DNA of 64,000 nucleotides from Planosporangium spinosum. GTDB taxonomy: Bacteria; Actinomycetota; Actinomycetes; Mycobacteriales; Micromonosporaceae. Position 1 is the stretch's first letter. Each line of letters starts with the position of its first letter. A model generated the notes under the pieces. It saw nothing but the letters and a program-made list of their open reading frames with translations, was not told where the DNA came from and did not search any database. This document shows positions 18,982 to 27,556 of this stretch, in pieces. The stretch lies in contig NZ_JBLYUB010000010.1 in assembly GCF_049999945.1 (NCBI RefSeq), forward strand, positions 124,001 to 188,000, given 5' to 3'. Both the position numbers and the translations under genes were made by a program.

Positions 18982-19011
18982 GAACCGACAACGCGTTCTA
19001 GGAACCGACAA
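18972..19011. repeat. 20-bp tandem duplication spanning the amidohydrolase stop codon
   Basis: CGCGTTCTAGGAACCGACAA occurs at 18972-18991 and again, identical, at 18992-19011. The first copy contains the TAG stop, so the protein is unaffected. Confidence 0.95.
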
Positions 19012-19078
19012 ACAGTGGGCCGGCCAGGAACCGGCCGTTCCGTGGGGGCCGGGCGTCGTGCGCCCGGCCCCCACGGCG

Positions 19079-20197
19079 TCACTCGGACCCGGTGACCTGC
19101 TCGGAGGTGCCGCTGCGCGGTCTGGACGCCACGACCGGCGGTGCCGCTGGCGACACCGGGGCCGCCGAGGTGGCCGCGGTACCCGGCTGGACCGGGGGCG
19201 CCGTCCCGACGCCGCCCGGGCGTGCCGCGGCTTCGGCCGGCGTCCGTGGTCCGCGCAGCCGTCGTGCTGCCCACCAGATCGCGAGTACCGGCAGTCCCAG
19301 TCCCAGCAGCCAGGGCAGCAACGCCCCGAGTACGGTGAGCACCACCGTCAGCGAGCCGGTGAATGCCTTCCAGCCGACCTTCAGGCCGGCCAGGAACCCG
19401 GTCCCGGAGTCGTCCGACCCGCTCGTCCGGCCGGTCTGCGGTCCGAGGATGACGGCGGTGATGGTCGACAGGGTCGTCTGGTCGTCGAGCTTGCGCTTGC
19501 GCGACTTCAACGACTCCAGGTCGGCCTCCCGGCGCGACAGCTCGGACTCCAGGGACACGATCTCGCTGATGTTCTGGGCCCGGGCGAGCAGGTCGCGGAC
19601 CCGGTTGACGCTGGCCTGCCCGGTCGCGATCCGGGCGTCGAGGTCCGTCACCTGATCGGTGACGTCCTGCGTGGACAGTTGCCGGCTCTCGTCGCGGCCG
19701 TTGCGGCCGAGCCTGCTGATACCGTCCACCACGCCGGCGAAGCGCGCCGACGGTACCCGCAGGGTCAGCCGCGCCTGGGCGCGGTCGGAGTCGCTGCTAC
19801 GGTCGTCGCCTCCGACGAAGCCGCCCGCCGACGTGGCCAGCGTGCTCACCTCGGAGGCCGCCTGGGAGACGTCGGAGACCTGAACGGTGACGGTACCGGT
19901 GAAGATCAGTGCCCGGGAGTCGACGGTCACCTGAGCCGGGGTGCCGGCCTCCGGTTTCCCGGCCGGACCACCCTGGGCCGGTTGCTGGGCGGCCGGCCCG
20001 CCCTGGTCGGCCGCGCCCTGGGCCGGTTGCTGTCCGGCCGCGTCCTTTCCCTGCGGCGCGGCGGGCTGGGCGACGCCGGCCCCCGAGTTGCTGGTGCTCC
20101 TGCTCTCGCCGGCCGCGCAACCTGCGACAACGACGAGGACCAATGCCGATGACAGCGTGGCTGCGGCCAGCCGCCTCGACGGACGTGTGACTGACAT
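19079..20197 (-). CDS. DUF4349 lipoprotein
   Basis: 372 aa. The signal peptide ends in a lipobox (VVVAGC), so the mature protein should be lipid-anchored to the outer face of the membrane. A Gln/Ala/Pro-rich linker (about residues 30-85) contains AAQQPAQGG-type repeats. The DUF4349 domain follows (about 90-250), with SRALIFTGTVTVQV, TLRVPSARFAGVVD and a coiled coil ending in ELSRREADLESLKSRKRKL. One transmembrane helix lies at about 290-312 (ALLPWLLGLGLPVLAIWW), with a Pro-rich cytoplasmic tail. Function is unknown for the family. GGGGAGGAG just upstream supports the ATG. The gene is divergent from the MBL-fold gene. Confidence 0.9.
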   Translation of the reverse strand: MSVTRPSRRLAAATLSSALVLVVVAGCAAGESRSTSNSGAGVAQPAAPQGKDAAGQQPAQGAADQGGPAAQQPAQGGPAGKPEAGTPAQVTVDSRALIFTGTVTVQVSDVSQAASEVSTLATSAGGFVGGDDRSSDSDRAQARLTLRVPSARFAGVVDGISRLGRNGRDESRQLSTQDVTDQVTDLDARIATGQASVNRVRDLLARAQNISEIVSLESELSRREADLESLKSRKRKLDDQTTLSTITAVILGPQTGRTSGSDDSGTGFLAGLKVGWKAFTGSLTVVLTVLGALLPWLLGLGLPVLAIWWAARRLRGPRTPAEAAARPGGVGTAPPVQPGTAATSAAPVSPAAPPVVASRPRSGTSEQVTGSE

Positions 20198-20304
20198 GTC
20201 TCCTCCCCGGGTAGGGTCACCTTCGGTGAAGCCGACCGTCCGACGCGTCCGGCCGCCGCAGCGGTTCCGGCGACAGGTATCGGTTTCGATGCGAGGAGGT
20301 CACG

Positions 20305-20952
20305 ATGCGGCTGACGAAGTTCTCCCATTCCTGCGTACGGCTGGAGCACGACGGCGCCGTCGTGGTGATCGATCCGGGGTCGCTGTCGGAGCGGGAGGCC
20401 CTCGACGGCGCCGACGCGGTGCTGATCACTCATGAGCACTTCGACCACCTGGACGTGGAGATGCTGGCCGACGCGCTCGGCAAGCGGCCGAGCATCGAGG
20501 TGTACACGCACCCGGACGTCGTGGCGAAGCTCGGTGACCTGTCCGGGGTGGCCACCGGGGTGGTCGCCGGGGACGAGTTCACCGCCGCCGGGCTGCGGGT
20601 ACGCGTGTACGGGGGGCTGCACGCGATCATCCACCCGGAACTGCCCCGGGTCGCCAACGTCGGGTTCTTCGTCGAGTCGCCGAGCGGTGACGGCGGTGTG
20701 TACCACCCGGGCGACTCGTTCGACGTGCCGACCGATGCCCGGGTCGACACCGTCCTGGTGCCGGTGGCGGGGCCGTGGATGAAGCTGTCCGAGGCAGTGG
20801 AGTTCGTCCGCGAGGTGGCGCCGCGCCGCGCGTACGCGCTGCACGATGGGATCGTCAACGACATCGGCCACAAGATCGTCACGCAGACCATGAAGAATTT
20901 GGCGAAGACGGACTACGGGCGGCTCGAACCGGGGCAGCGGGTCGACGTCTGA
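20305..20952 (+). CDS. MBL-fold metal-dependent hydrolase (UlaG/RNase Z-like small form)
   Basis: A 215-aa single-domain metallo-beta-lactamase fold protein. Metal ligands are in ITHEHFDHLD, in GGLHAII and in the YHPGDSF loop; the C-terminal His is in YALHDGI. It opens with MRLTKFSHSCVRLEHDG, the form used by the UlaG-like group, whose substrates vary. GAGGAGG 5 nt before the ATG is a strong ribosome site. The stop codon is the first of five within a 28-bp tandem repeat that follows the gene. Confidence 0.88.
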   Translation: MRLTKFSHSCVRLEHDGAVVVIDPGSLSEREALDGADAVLITHEHFDHLDVEMLADALGKRPSIEVYTHPDVVAKLGDLSGVATGVVAGDEFTAAGLRVRVYGGLHAIIHPELPRVANVGFFVESPSGDGGVYHPGDSFDVPTDARVDTVLVPVAGPWMKLSEAVEFVREVAPRRAYALHDGIVNDIGHKIVTQTMKNLAKTDYGRLEPGQRVDV

Positions 20953-21086
20953 GAGCCGGACGAACCGGGTCGGTGTCTGAGGGTCGGACGAACCGGGTCG
21001 GTGTCTGAGGGCCGGACGAACCGGGTCGGTGTCTGAGGGTCGGACGAACCGGGTCGGTGTCTGAGGGTCGGACGAACCGGGTCGGT
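20947..21086. repeat. Five 28-bp tandem repeats starting at the stop codon of the MBL-fold gene
   Basis: Units begin GTCTGAGGGTCGGACGAACC and continue GGGTCGGT. They lie at 20947, 20975, 21003, 21031 and 21059, with changes only at two positions. Each unit carries the TGA. The next gene starts 38 bp after the array. Confidence 0.95.
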
Positions 21087-21124
21087 GCGGGAGCCAACGG
21101 CCCACCCTGGGCCAAGATAGGTGG

Positions 21125-22213
21125 GTGGATGCCGATCCGCTCGCCGTCGTCGCGGCCGACCTGTACGCGCTGCCGCCCGAAGACTTCGTGGCCGCGCGCA
21201 ACGACGCGGTGAAGCGTGCCCGGGCGGCCGGTGACCGTGGCCTTGCCGCCCGGATCGCCGAACTGCGCCGGCCGACGGTCGGGGCGTGGGCGGTCAACCT
21301 CCTCGCCCGGCACCGTCCCGAGCTGGTCGAGGAACTGCTCGAACTGGGGGAGGCCCTGCGCGCCGCGCAGCGTGACCTGCGCGGTGACGAGCTGAGAGAA
21401 CTGTCCGCCCGGCGGCGGGCGGTGGTCTCGGGGCTGTCTCGGGAGACGCTCCGACTCGCCCACCACGAGTACCGCCGGGCCAATCTGCCGGCCGCCGAGA
21501 TCGAGGCCACGCTGACGGCTGCGTTGGCCGACCCGGACGTCGCTGAACAGGTACGGGCGGGTCAGCTCACGAAGACGGTGGCGTACGCCGGGTTCGGTGA
21601 GACACCTCGGCCGCGGCTGCGCCTGGTACGCGGGGGCGCCGACCAGGACGACACGCCCGAGATGCCCGATGTGTCCGACTCCACCACTGGAGCCGGGAAA
21701 GGTACCCGTGGCACCGCGGGCGGCCGCGGCACGACGGGCGACCGTGGCACTGCGGGCGACCGTGGCACTGCGGGCGGCCGCGGCACGACGGGCGATCGCG
21801 GCACCGCGGGCGACCGCAGGGTGCCGATGGGGGCACCCGGATCCCGCGCCGTCGAGCGCCGGGCCGCGGACGCCGCCAAGGCCGCCGAGGTCGCCGCGGT
21901 TGAACGCCTGGCCGCGGATGCCGCCAAGGCCGCCGAGACTGAGCGGCGGGCCGCCGAGGCTGCTGCCGCCGCTGCCGCGGCCGCCGAGCGCCGGGCTGCC
22001 GAGGCCGCGGCCGAGCGCCGGGCCGCGGAAGCCGCCGCGGCGGCCGAGCGCCGCCGGGCCCGTGCCGCGGCACACCGGGAACTGCTGGCGGCGCGTACCG
22101 CACTGGCGGAGGCCGAAGCGGCGCGGGCGCTGGCCGACCGGGCCGTCACGGCGGCGCGGCGGCGGGTCGAGAAGGCCAGCGCGATGGTGGACAGGCTGGC
22201 AACCGAGGAGTAG
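21125..22213 (+). CDS. Conserved actinobacterial protein with Ala-rich coiled coil, function unknown
   Basis: 362 aa. Residues 1-160 form a folded helical domain (FVAARNDAVKRARAAGDRGL, RRPTVGAWAVNLLARHRPEL, LRLAHHEYRRANLPAAE). Residues 190-240 are a Gly/Thr/Arg/Asp low-complexity repeat (units such as GTTGDRGTAGDR). Residues 240-362 are an Ala/Glu/Arg-rich coiled coil with repeated AAERRAAEAA, ending in a helix rich in AARR. There is no signal peptide or membrane helix. The GTG start lies 6 nt after CAAGAT, a possible -10 box. I cannot assign a function. The Gly-rich part is encoded by near-identical 12- to 24-bp repeats (21710-21820), so its length probably varies between strains. Confidence 0.72.
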   Translation: MDADPLAVVAADLYALPPEDFVAARNDAVKRARAAGDRGLAARIAELRRPTVGAWAVNLLARHRPELVEELLELGEALRAAQRDLRGDELRELSARRRAVVSGLSRETLRLAHHEYRRANLPAAEIEATLTAALADPDVAEQVRAGQLTKTVAYAGFGETPRPRLRLVRGGADQDDTPEMPDVSDSTTGAGKGTRGTAGGRGTTGDRGTAGDRGTAGGRGTTGDRGTAGDRRVPMGAPGSRAVERRAADAAKAAEVAAVERLAADAAKAAETERRAAEAAAAAAAAAERRAAEAAAERRAAEAAAAAERRRARAAAHRELLAARTALAEAEAARALADRAVTAARRRVEKASAMVDRLATEE

Positions 22214-22251
22214 AGCCTGACGGAACGCGACGACGCCGGCACAATGAGCGG

Positions 22252-23073
22252 GTGACACCCGAGCAGACCGCGGCGGCTGCGAAGAACGCCGTACTCGCAC
22301 TCGGCAGCGCCTTCAACCATGATCCCCGGACCATGCGCAGGGCCCGCCAGTTGGGCCTGACCGGCTGGGCGTTCTACGTGGCCGGGCGCGCGGGGGCGAT
22401 GGGCGACGTAGGGGCGGACACCGCCGCGGCGGCCATGGCCTTCGTCGCGGCCGACGCGGTCCGCGACGGCTGGGAGACGGCCGGCAGGGTCGCGCCGCCG
22501 CGGAAGATCGCCGGCTACCACATCGCGGAGTGCTGCCGGTGGGGCCGGGAGAACCTGGAGTCGTTCTACGGGCTGTCCCGGCTGGTGGAGTTGACCGAGC
22601 GGGTGGCGGTGCACGCCGACCCGACCGGTATGCCGCTGTTCGCAGCCTGGCGGGCGATGCCGGTACCGGACACCGCACCGGCGGCCCGCGCCGCGGTTCT
22701 GCTGCACCTGCTGCATGAACACCGTGGCGCGGCGCACATCCAGGCGGTCCGGGCGAGTGCGCTCACCCCGCTGGAGGCGATCGTGGCCGGGCCGGACGGC
22801 GAGTCCGGTGCCACGGCACTGGGCTGGCTGCCGCCGTACCCTCCGTGCGCGCCCCTGCTGCGCAAGCGCGCCTGGGCGGAGGCGTTGACCGACCGGATCG
22901 CCGGCGAGGCGTACCGGGCCCTCGAACCCGATCAGCGCCAGGAACTGGTCGACCTGCTGGATGCGGCGAGGCAGCTGCACAAGGACCGCCAGAACGACCG
23001 CCACCCGCACCTGCCGATCCGGTCCGGCCGCACGTACGACTGGGCCGCGAACCGCGGGCCGGAGTTCCGCTGA
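22252..23073 (+). CDS. SCO6745/SalK-like helical protein (HTH_67-type)
   Basis: A 273-aa all-helical protein. It matches, from memory, a family annotated as SCO6745 family or helix-turn-helix SalK-like: FYVAGRAGAMGDVGADTAAAA, then GYHIAECCRWGRENLESF-type segments and a C-terminal DLLDAARQLHKDRQ. No enzyme activity is established for the family as far as I know. The GTG start is 6 nt after CACAAT, so the message may be leaderless. It follows the coiled-coil protein by 38 bp in the same direction. Confidence 0.6.
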   Translation: MTPEQTAAAAKNAVLALGSAFNHDPRTMRRARQLGLTGWAFYVAGRAGAMGDVGADTAAAAMAFVAADAVRDGWETAGRVAPPRKIAGYHIAECCRWGRENLESFYGLSRLVELTERVAVHADPTGMPLFAAWRAMPVPDTAPAARAAVLLHLLHEHRGAAHIQAVRASALTPLEAIVAGPDGESGATALGWLPPYPPCAPLLRKRAWAEALTDRIAGEAYRALEPDQRQELVDLLDAARQLHKDRQNDRHPHLPIRSGRTYDWAANRGPEFR

Positions 23074-23130
23074 CCGAGGCACGGCCGGGCCCAGCGCGCC
23101 ACGGCTCGGGTGCGGTGCGGCTCCGGTGCG

Positions 23131-23601
23131 TTACGGCTGGGGATCGGGGCGGGTGGGGCGGGCCCGCAGTTGTTCGACGTAGTCCGCCGGTGCGCCGGCC
23201 TTCTCCGCCGCCTGCACCAGCTCACTCAGGTACCACGCGGTCGGAATGCCGCCCTCGTACCCGGTGAACACGTAGATCCATGCGGTCACGTCGCCGTCGA
23301 GGGTGGCCACCCGGACGTGAATCTTGCGGTACGTGCCGGCGGCCACCCCCTCGACCTCGTCGAGCTGCCGGGCGTCCTCGGGGTGTACGTCGTACAACGC
23401 GACGAAGACCCGGTCACCGGGGGACTCGACGATCGTGGTGACCGCGCCCTCCCAGCCGAGGACGTCGTCCCCGGCGAAGGTGAGTCGCCAGCCTTCGATC
23501 CAGCCGACGCCCACCATCGGTGAACGGGGGCAGTATGCCCGCATCCGTGCGGGGTCCAGGTTTGAGCCGTACGCGGCGTAATGACGCACGGCGCTGACCA
23601 T
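23131..23601 (-). CDS. Gamma-glutamylcyclotransferase-like protein
   Basis: A 156-aa protein with the AIG2/GGCT fold. YAAYGSNLDPARM is the substrate-binding loop, and VEGVAAGTYRKIHVRV carries the Glu in the position expected for the catalytic acid. Members act on gamma-glutamyl amines or peptides; the substrate is not predictable. The ATG at 23601 follows GGGAG closely; a GTG four codons in is an alternative. A 35-bp tandem duplication lies just upstream and includes a TATTCT -10 candidate. Confidence 0.82.
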   Translation of the reverse strand: MVSAVRHYAAYGSNLDPARMRAYCPRSPMVGVGWIEGWRLTFAGDDVLGWEGAVTTIVESPGDRVFVALYDVHPEDARQLDEVEGVAAGTYRKIHVRVATLDGDVTAWIYVFTGYEGGIPTAWYLSELVQAAEKAGAPADYVEQLRARPTRPDPQP

Positions 23602-23625
23602 ATCTCCCGGCGGGCCGCTGGCAGA

Positions 23626-23695
23626 ATACTGCGGAGCGTGTCGGAGCCGATATGACCCGCATACTGCGGAGCGTGTCGGAGCCGATATGACCCGC
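23626..23695. repeat. 35-bp tandem duplication in the GGCT/flavoprotein intergenic region
   Basis: Two perfect copies (23626-23660 and 23661-23695), each starting ATACTGCGGAGCGTGTCGGA. They lie between the divergent gene starts at 23601 and 23734, so the duplication changes promoter spacing on the GGCT side. Confidence 0.95.
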
Positions 23696-23733
23696 GACGC
23701 CCGTTCCGGCGCGGCCGCTCTAGGCTTGTGCCT

Positions 23734-25137
23734 GTGAATCGGGTTGTGATCATCGGTGGAGGGCCCGCGGGTTACGAGGCGGCGTTGGTCGCGGCTCAGC
23801 TCGGGGCGGAGGTGACCGTCGTCGAGCGCGAGGGCGCCGGCGGCGCCTGTGTGTTGCACGACTGCGTGCCGTCGAAGACGTTCATCGCCAGCTCGGACGT
23901 CGTGACCGCCTACCGCGACACCGAGGAGTTCGGTATCCGGGGTGCCAGTCTCGCCAGCGTCAGCGTGGACGCGGCCGTGGTCAACGGCCGGGTGAAGCGG
24001 CTGGCCGCCGCGCAGTCGGCCGACATCTGCGCCAAGCTGACCAAGGCGGGCGTACGGTTCGTGCAGGGCAGCGCCCGGCTCGGCGCGGACACCCTCGGCC
24101 ACCTGCACCGCGTGGTCGTGACCCCGGCGAATGGTGACCCGGAGTACACCGTCGACGCCACGACGGTCCTGATCGCGACCGGGGCCACCCCGCGCGAGCT
24201 GCCGGACGCCCGCCCCGACGGCGAGCGCATCCTGGACTGGCGGCAGGTGTACGACCTGACCGAGCTGCCCCGGCACCTCGTCGTCGTCGGCTCCGGTGTG
24301 ACCGGCGCCGAGTTCGCGTCGGCGTACCTCGCGCTTGGCGTGGAGGTCACCCTGGTGTCCAGCCGCGACCGCGTGATGCCGACCGAGGACCCGGACGCCG
24401 CCGTCGTCATCGAGAATGTGTTCCGCTCCCGGGGCATGAAGATCATGGGCCGGGCCCGCGCGTCCGCCGCCCGGCGCGCGGGCGACGGCGTGGTCGTCGA
24501 GATGCAGGACGGCCGGACCGTGGAGGGCTCCCACGTACTGATCGCGGTCGGCGCGATCCCGAACACGTCCGGGCTGGGCCTTTCGGAGTACGGAGTGGAG
24601 ATCGGCCCGGGCGGGTACGTCGCCGTCGACCGGGTGTCGCGTACCAACGTGCCCGGCATCTACGCCGCCGGCGACTGCACCGGCGTGCTGCCGCTGGCCA
24701 GCGTCGCCGCCATGCAGGGCCGGATCGCGATGTGGCACGCGCTCGGCGAGGCGGTTTCCCCGCTGAAGCTGCAGACCGTCGCCGCCAACGTGTTCACCGA
24801 CCCCGAGCTGGCCTCGGTCGGGGTCAGCCAGGCGGACATCGACAGCGGCAAGGTGCCGGCCCGTACCGTCATGCTGCCGCTGACCGGCAACGCCCGGGCC
24901 AAGATGATGGGCCTGGAGGACGGGTTCGTGAAGGTCTTCTGCCGGCCCGCCTCCGGCCTGGTGGTCGGCGGGGTCGTGGTGGCGCCGAAGGCCAGCGAGC
25001 TGATCCTGCCGATCGCGATGGCGGTCGAGAACCACCTGACCGTCGACCAGTTGGCCCACACGATCACGATCTACCCGTCGCTGTCCGGCTCGATCGCCGA
25101 GGCGGCCCGCCAGTTGATGCAGCACGAGTTCGAGTAA
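23734..25137 (+). CDS. lpdA: NAD(P)H quinone reductase/dihydrolipoamide dehydrogenase-like flavoprotein
   Basis: A 467-aa pyridine nucleotide-disulfide oxidoreductase. It has the FAD-binding GGGPAGYEAALVA, the NAD(P)-binding VVGSGVTGAEFASAY and the FAD loop GIYAAGDCTG. The closest family I recognise is mycobacterial LpdA (Rv3303c), a quinone reductase that resembles Lpd but lacks its activity. Here both cysteines of the redox loop are present (C39 and C44 in GGACVLHDCVPSK), but the HP motif expected before the C-terminal LS is YP, so the catalytic His of true Lpd is missing. The GTG at 23734 is exactly 7 nt after TAGGCT, making a leaderless message likely; a GTG two codons earlier would overlap that spacer. 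It is convergent with the 2H-ligase gene. Confidence 0.85.
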   Translation: MNRVVIIGGGPAGYEAALVAAQLGAEVTVVEREGAGGACVLHDCVPSKTFIASSDVVTAYRDTEEFGIRGASLASVSVDAAVVNGRVKRLAAAQSADICAKLTKAGVRFVQGSARLGADTLGHLHRVVVTPANGDPEYTVDATTVLIATGATPRELPDARPDGERILDWRQVYDLTELPRHLVVVGSGVTGAEFASAYLALGVEVTLVSSRDRVMPTEDPDAAVVIENVFRSRGMKIMGRARASAARRAGDGVVVEMQDGRTVEGSHVLIAVGAIPNTSGLGLSEYGVEIGPGGYVAVDRVSRTNVPGIYAAGDCTGVLPLASVAAMQGRIAMWHALGEAVSPLKLQTVAANVFTDPELASVGVSQADIDSGKVPARTVMLPLTGNARAKMMGLEDGFVKVFCRPASGLVVGGVVVAPKASELILPIAMAVENHLTVDQLAHTITIYPSLSGSIAEAARQLMQHEFE

Positions 25138-25150
25138 CCCCGGCCGGTCC

Positions 25151-25233
25151 CCATGATCGTCACAACTTCCCGGAAGTCGTGGTCTCCAGCCGCTGCCATG
25201 GCCACAGTTTCCCGGAAGTTGTGACGATCATGG
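25151..25233. repeat. Long intergenic inverted repeat between convergent genes
   Basis: CCATGATCGTCACAACTTCC (25151-25170) is perfectly repeated inverted at 25214-25233. The next 12 bp on each side pair partly, leaving a 19-nt centre. It starts 14 bp after the flavoprotein stop and ends just before the stop of the convergent 2H ligase gene. Its arm sequence recurs in the inverted repeat at 31808-31868. Confidence 0.85.
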
Positions 25234-25235
25234 CG

Positions 25236-25748
25236 TCAGCGGAGCGGGACGCGGATGTCGCGCTTGTGGTCGACCACGGCGGCCGCCGAGATCGTCGCCT
25301 CGATCGGCAGGAACTCCAGGCAACGGCGGATCGCCTCGGCGAGCGCGGGGCGGGGGACCCGCATCGACATCGTGGCGTGCGGTACCCACACGCCCGGGGC
25401 GTACAGCTCCGACAGTGCGACGCCCGCCTCGCTCAGCCGCCGCCACACCTCCGCCTGGTGGGCCAGCAGGTCGGCGTTCGGCGCCGGGCCGAGGAACAGC
25501 ACCCGGCCGACGAACTGCCCGGTGTACTGGAACGACAGCGGCAACGGCGGCGCCACCGGCAGGCCGCGCAGCGCCCGCACGACGGTCTCGGCGTCGAGTA
25601 GTTCGGCACCGACCAGGGACAGGTGCGGCCGGTGCCGCCCGCTGATCTGGCGCAGCGTCGGCACCTCGGCGGCCGCGAGGGCGTTCCACAGGACGTGGAT
25701 GCGGCGCTCGGCGGTCGCATCGAAGTAGAGCTCCAGCGCAGCGGTCAC
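25236..25748 (-). CDS. 2'-5' RNA ligase family (2H phosphoesterase) protein
   Basis: A 170-aa 2H-superfamily protein with its two catalytic motifs, HLSLVG and HATMSM. Members include 2'-5' RNA ligases and cyclic phosphodiesterases acting on tRNA or nucleotide ends; the substrate here is unknown. The start is GTG at 25748, which overlaps the stop codon of the nei-like gene by 4 bp (GTGA). This coupling decides the start over an ATG 8 codons upstream. The pairing of an end-processing 2H enzyme with a DNA glycosylase suggests a nucleic-acid repair unit, but that is inference. Confidence 0.85.
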   Translation of the reverse strand: MTAALELYFDATAERRIHVLWNALAAAEVPTLRQISGRHRPHLSLVGAELLDAETVVRALRGLPVAPPLPLSFQYTGQFVGRVLFLGPAPNADLLAHQAEVWRRLSEAGVALSELYAPGVWVPHATMSMRVPRPALAEAIRRCLEFLPIEATISAAAVVDHKRDIRVPLR

Positions 25749-26557
25749 GCCGGTCCCTGACAGGTCTGGCACCAGTACGAGTTACGCCCGGCCAGCGGCG
25801 CCGTCCGTACCGGCGTGCCGCACACCAGGCACGGCTGGCCGGTGCGTCGGTAGACGTACACCTCACCGCCGTGCCGGTCCACCCGCGGCGGGCGGCCCAT
25901 CGCCTCCGGGGTGTGCACCGGGTGCACCGTGTCGATTCTGCCCACCTCGACCGCGGCCCGCATCAGCGCCCGCAGGTCGGCCCAGATCTCCGCCCAGGCC
26001 GCCGGCGACACCGACCGTCCCGGCGCGGTCGGAGGCAACCCCGCCCGGAACAGCGCCTCGGTCACGAAGATCAGGCCGGTACCCGCGACGATCGACTGGT
26101 CGAGCAGCAGCGCGCCGATCGGTTTGGTGCTGCGCCTGATCCGGGAGTACGCCGCGGCCGGGTCGGCGTCGTCGCGCAGCGGATCCGCGCCCAGCCGCCC
26201 GATCAGGGCCTTGACCTCGGGCGGGGTGAGTAGTTCGCAGGCGGCCGGGCCGCGCAGGTCGAGCCAGTGCTCCTCGGTGGCCAGCCGCAGCCTGACCTCG
26301 CCGACCGGCGCCGGCGCCGTCCCCGGTCCGTCGGAGAACTTCCCGTACAGGCCGAGGTGGATGTGCAGGGTCCGGTCCCCGGCGTACCGGTGCAGTAGGT
26401 GCTTGCCGTACGCCTCGGTGTCGTCCAGTACCGACCCGGAGATCAGGGCCGCGCCGGCGGCGAAGCGCCCCTGCGGGCTGGACGCGGTGACGCGCCGCCC
26501 GCCGAACAGCTCCCGGTGCCGGTCGGTGAGGCGGCGGATGGTGTGTCCCTCGGGCAT
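25745..26557 (-). CDS. Fpg/Nei-family DNA glycosylase
   Basis: A 270-aa bifunctional base-excision glycosylase/AP lyase. The mature N-terminus PEGHTIRR has the catalytic Pro2 and Glu3. The conserved Lys is in YGKHLLHRY. The helix-two-turn-helix (LLDQSIVAGTGLIFVTEALF) and the C-terminal zinc finger (CLVCG, CQTCQ) are complete. PEGHT at the N-terminus favours the Nei/endonuclease VIII side of the family (oxidised pyrimidines) over Fpg. TACGGT lies 6 nt before the ATG, so the mRNA is probably leaderless. It is coupled to the 2H ligase downstream. Confidence 0.92.
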   Translation of the reverse strand: MPEGHTIRRLTDRHRELFGGRRVTASSPQGRFAAGAALISGSVLDDTEAYGKHLLHRYAGDRTLHIHLGLYGKFSDGPGTAPAPVGEVRLRLATEEHWLDLRGPAACELLTPPEVKALIGRLGADPLRDDADPAAAYSRIRRSTKPIGALLLDQSIVAGTGLIFVTEALFRAGLPPTAPGRSVSPAAWAEIWADLRALMRAAVEVGRIDTVHPVHTPEAMGRPPRVDRHGGEVYVYRRTGQPCLVCGTPVRTAPLAGRNSYWCQTCQGPA

Positions 26558-26587
26558 CGGTCGACCGTACCCGGACCGGTCGGGGCG

Positions 26588-27220
26588 TCAGCGGTAGAGG
26601 CGCTCGGCGTACTGCTCCCCGTAGTAGCGCTCCAGCTCCTCCAGCGTCTCTGGGATGTCGTGGACGCTCTTGACGAGCTGGGCGTGCGGCGGCAGGACGT
26701 CCGGGTTCCAGGTCTCGGGCTTCCACAGCGACGAGCGCATGAACGCCTTCTGGCAGTGGAAGAAGATCTGCTCGATCTCGACGACGATCGCGAGCTGCGG
26801 CCGGTGTCCCTTGACGACCATCTCGTCGAAGAACGGCGCCTCGCGCACCAGCCGGGCGCGGCCGTTGATGCGCAGCGTCTCGCGACGGCCGGGGATCAGG
26901 TAGATCAGGCCGACGTGCGGGTTGGACAGGATGTTCAGGAAGCCGTCGGCGCGCCGGTTGCCGGGGCGCTCGGGGACGGCGATCGTGGTGTCGTCGATGA
27001 CGTACGTGAAGCCCGGCGGGTCGCCCTTGGGGGAGACGTCACAGGTGCCGTCGGCGGCGGCGGTGGCCACCAGGCAGAACGGCGACGCCGCGAGCCACTC
27101 CCGGTCGCGCTCGTGCAGCCGTACCCGCTCCTTGGCCACCGCCCGCGGCATCGGCTCGCCGAGCAGGTCCCGCAGCTCGGCCTCCGACGTGATCTCTACG
27201 AACGCGGCCGTGTCCACCAT
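26588..27220 (-). CDS. PPOX-type FMN/F420-binding flavoprotein
   Basis: A 210-aa member of the pyridoxamine-phosphate-oxidase-like split-barrel family, in the larger subgroup to which I recall MSMEG_1061 belonging. Characteristic parts are FCLVATAAADGTCDVSPKGD, NRRADGFLNILSNPHVGLI and a C-terminal KAFMRSSLWKPETW. A role in reduction or detoxification of small molecules is possible but unproven. GGAGG 5 nt before the ATG at 27220 selects this start. It is divergent from the thrS leader. Confidence 0.85.
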   Translation of the reverse strand: MVDTAAFVEITSEAELRDLLGEPMPRAVAKERVRLHERDREWLAASPFCLVATAAADGTCDVSPKGDPPGFTYVIDDTTIAVPERPGNRRADGFLNILSNPHVGLIYLIPGRRETLRINGRARLVREAPFFDEMVVKGHRPQLAIVVEIEQIFFHCQKAFMRSSLWKPETWNPDVLPPHAQLVKSVHDIPETLEELERYYGEQYAERLYR

Positions 27221-27483
27221 CGCATCCTCCCCGTTGCGGATAGTGCCCGGGCTCTGAGCGTAGTTGCTGGGGCACGTCGGCGTCGCTCCCGATTCCGGCC
27301 GATTGACGGCGCTCCCCATTCGGGCCTGTCGACGGCGCTTCCGATTCCGCCTGTCGGCGGCGGCCACTGGCCGCCGAGGGGTGCACGGTGTACCGCGACC
27401 GGGCGCCTGGTCACCGGATGCCGACGACGATCAGGGCTCGTTAATCGCTGCGCTCGACCGCGGTCCCGGCTAAGGTCGCCGAC
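27221..27483. other. Divergent promoter region between the PPOX and thrS units
   Basis: No gene is apparent. Three imperfect repeats of about 25 bp around CCGATTCCGGCC and CTGTCGACGGCGCT lie at 27290-27365. TACGCT on the minus strand (about 27256-27261) is a -10 candidate for the PPOX gene. TAAGGT (27471-27476) is the -10 of the leader transcript; I see no good -35 box for it. Confidence 0.5.
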
Positions 27484-27546
27484 ATGCGACGCGCCATCGA
27501 CACGACCACGCCGGGCACTCCCCGGCGTAGCCGACCGATGCGCTGA
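27484..27546 (+). CDS. Threonine-rich leader peptide of the thrS-like gene
   Basis: A 20-codon ORF reading MRRAIDTTTPGTPRRSRPMR. Codons 7-9 are consecutive threonine codons (ACG ACC ACG) and codon 12 is ACT. TAAGGT (27471-27476) lies exactly 7 nt before its ATG, so it should be the first codon of a leaderless mRNA. It ends 10 nt before a strong hairpin and 94 nt before the GTG of a threonyl-tRNA synthetase-like gene. A run of codons for the amino acid charged by the downstream enzyme, plus competing hairpins, is the classical layout of ribosome-mediated attenuation. Confidence 0.65.
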   Translation: MRRAIDTTTPGTPRRSRPMR

Positions 27547-27556
27547 CACGTAAGCC

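Noticed and set aside
20947..21086. Regular repeat array that could be taken for a CRISPR
   Set aside because: Units are directly adjacent with no unique spacers, and no cas genes are nearby; it is a tandem repeat.
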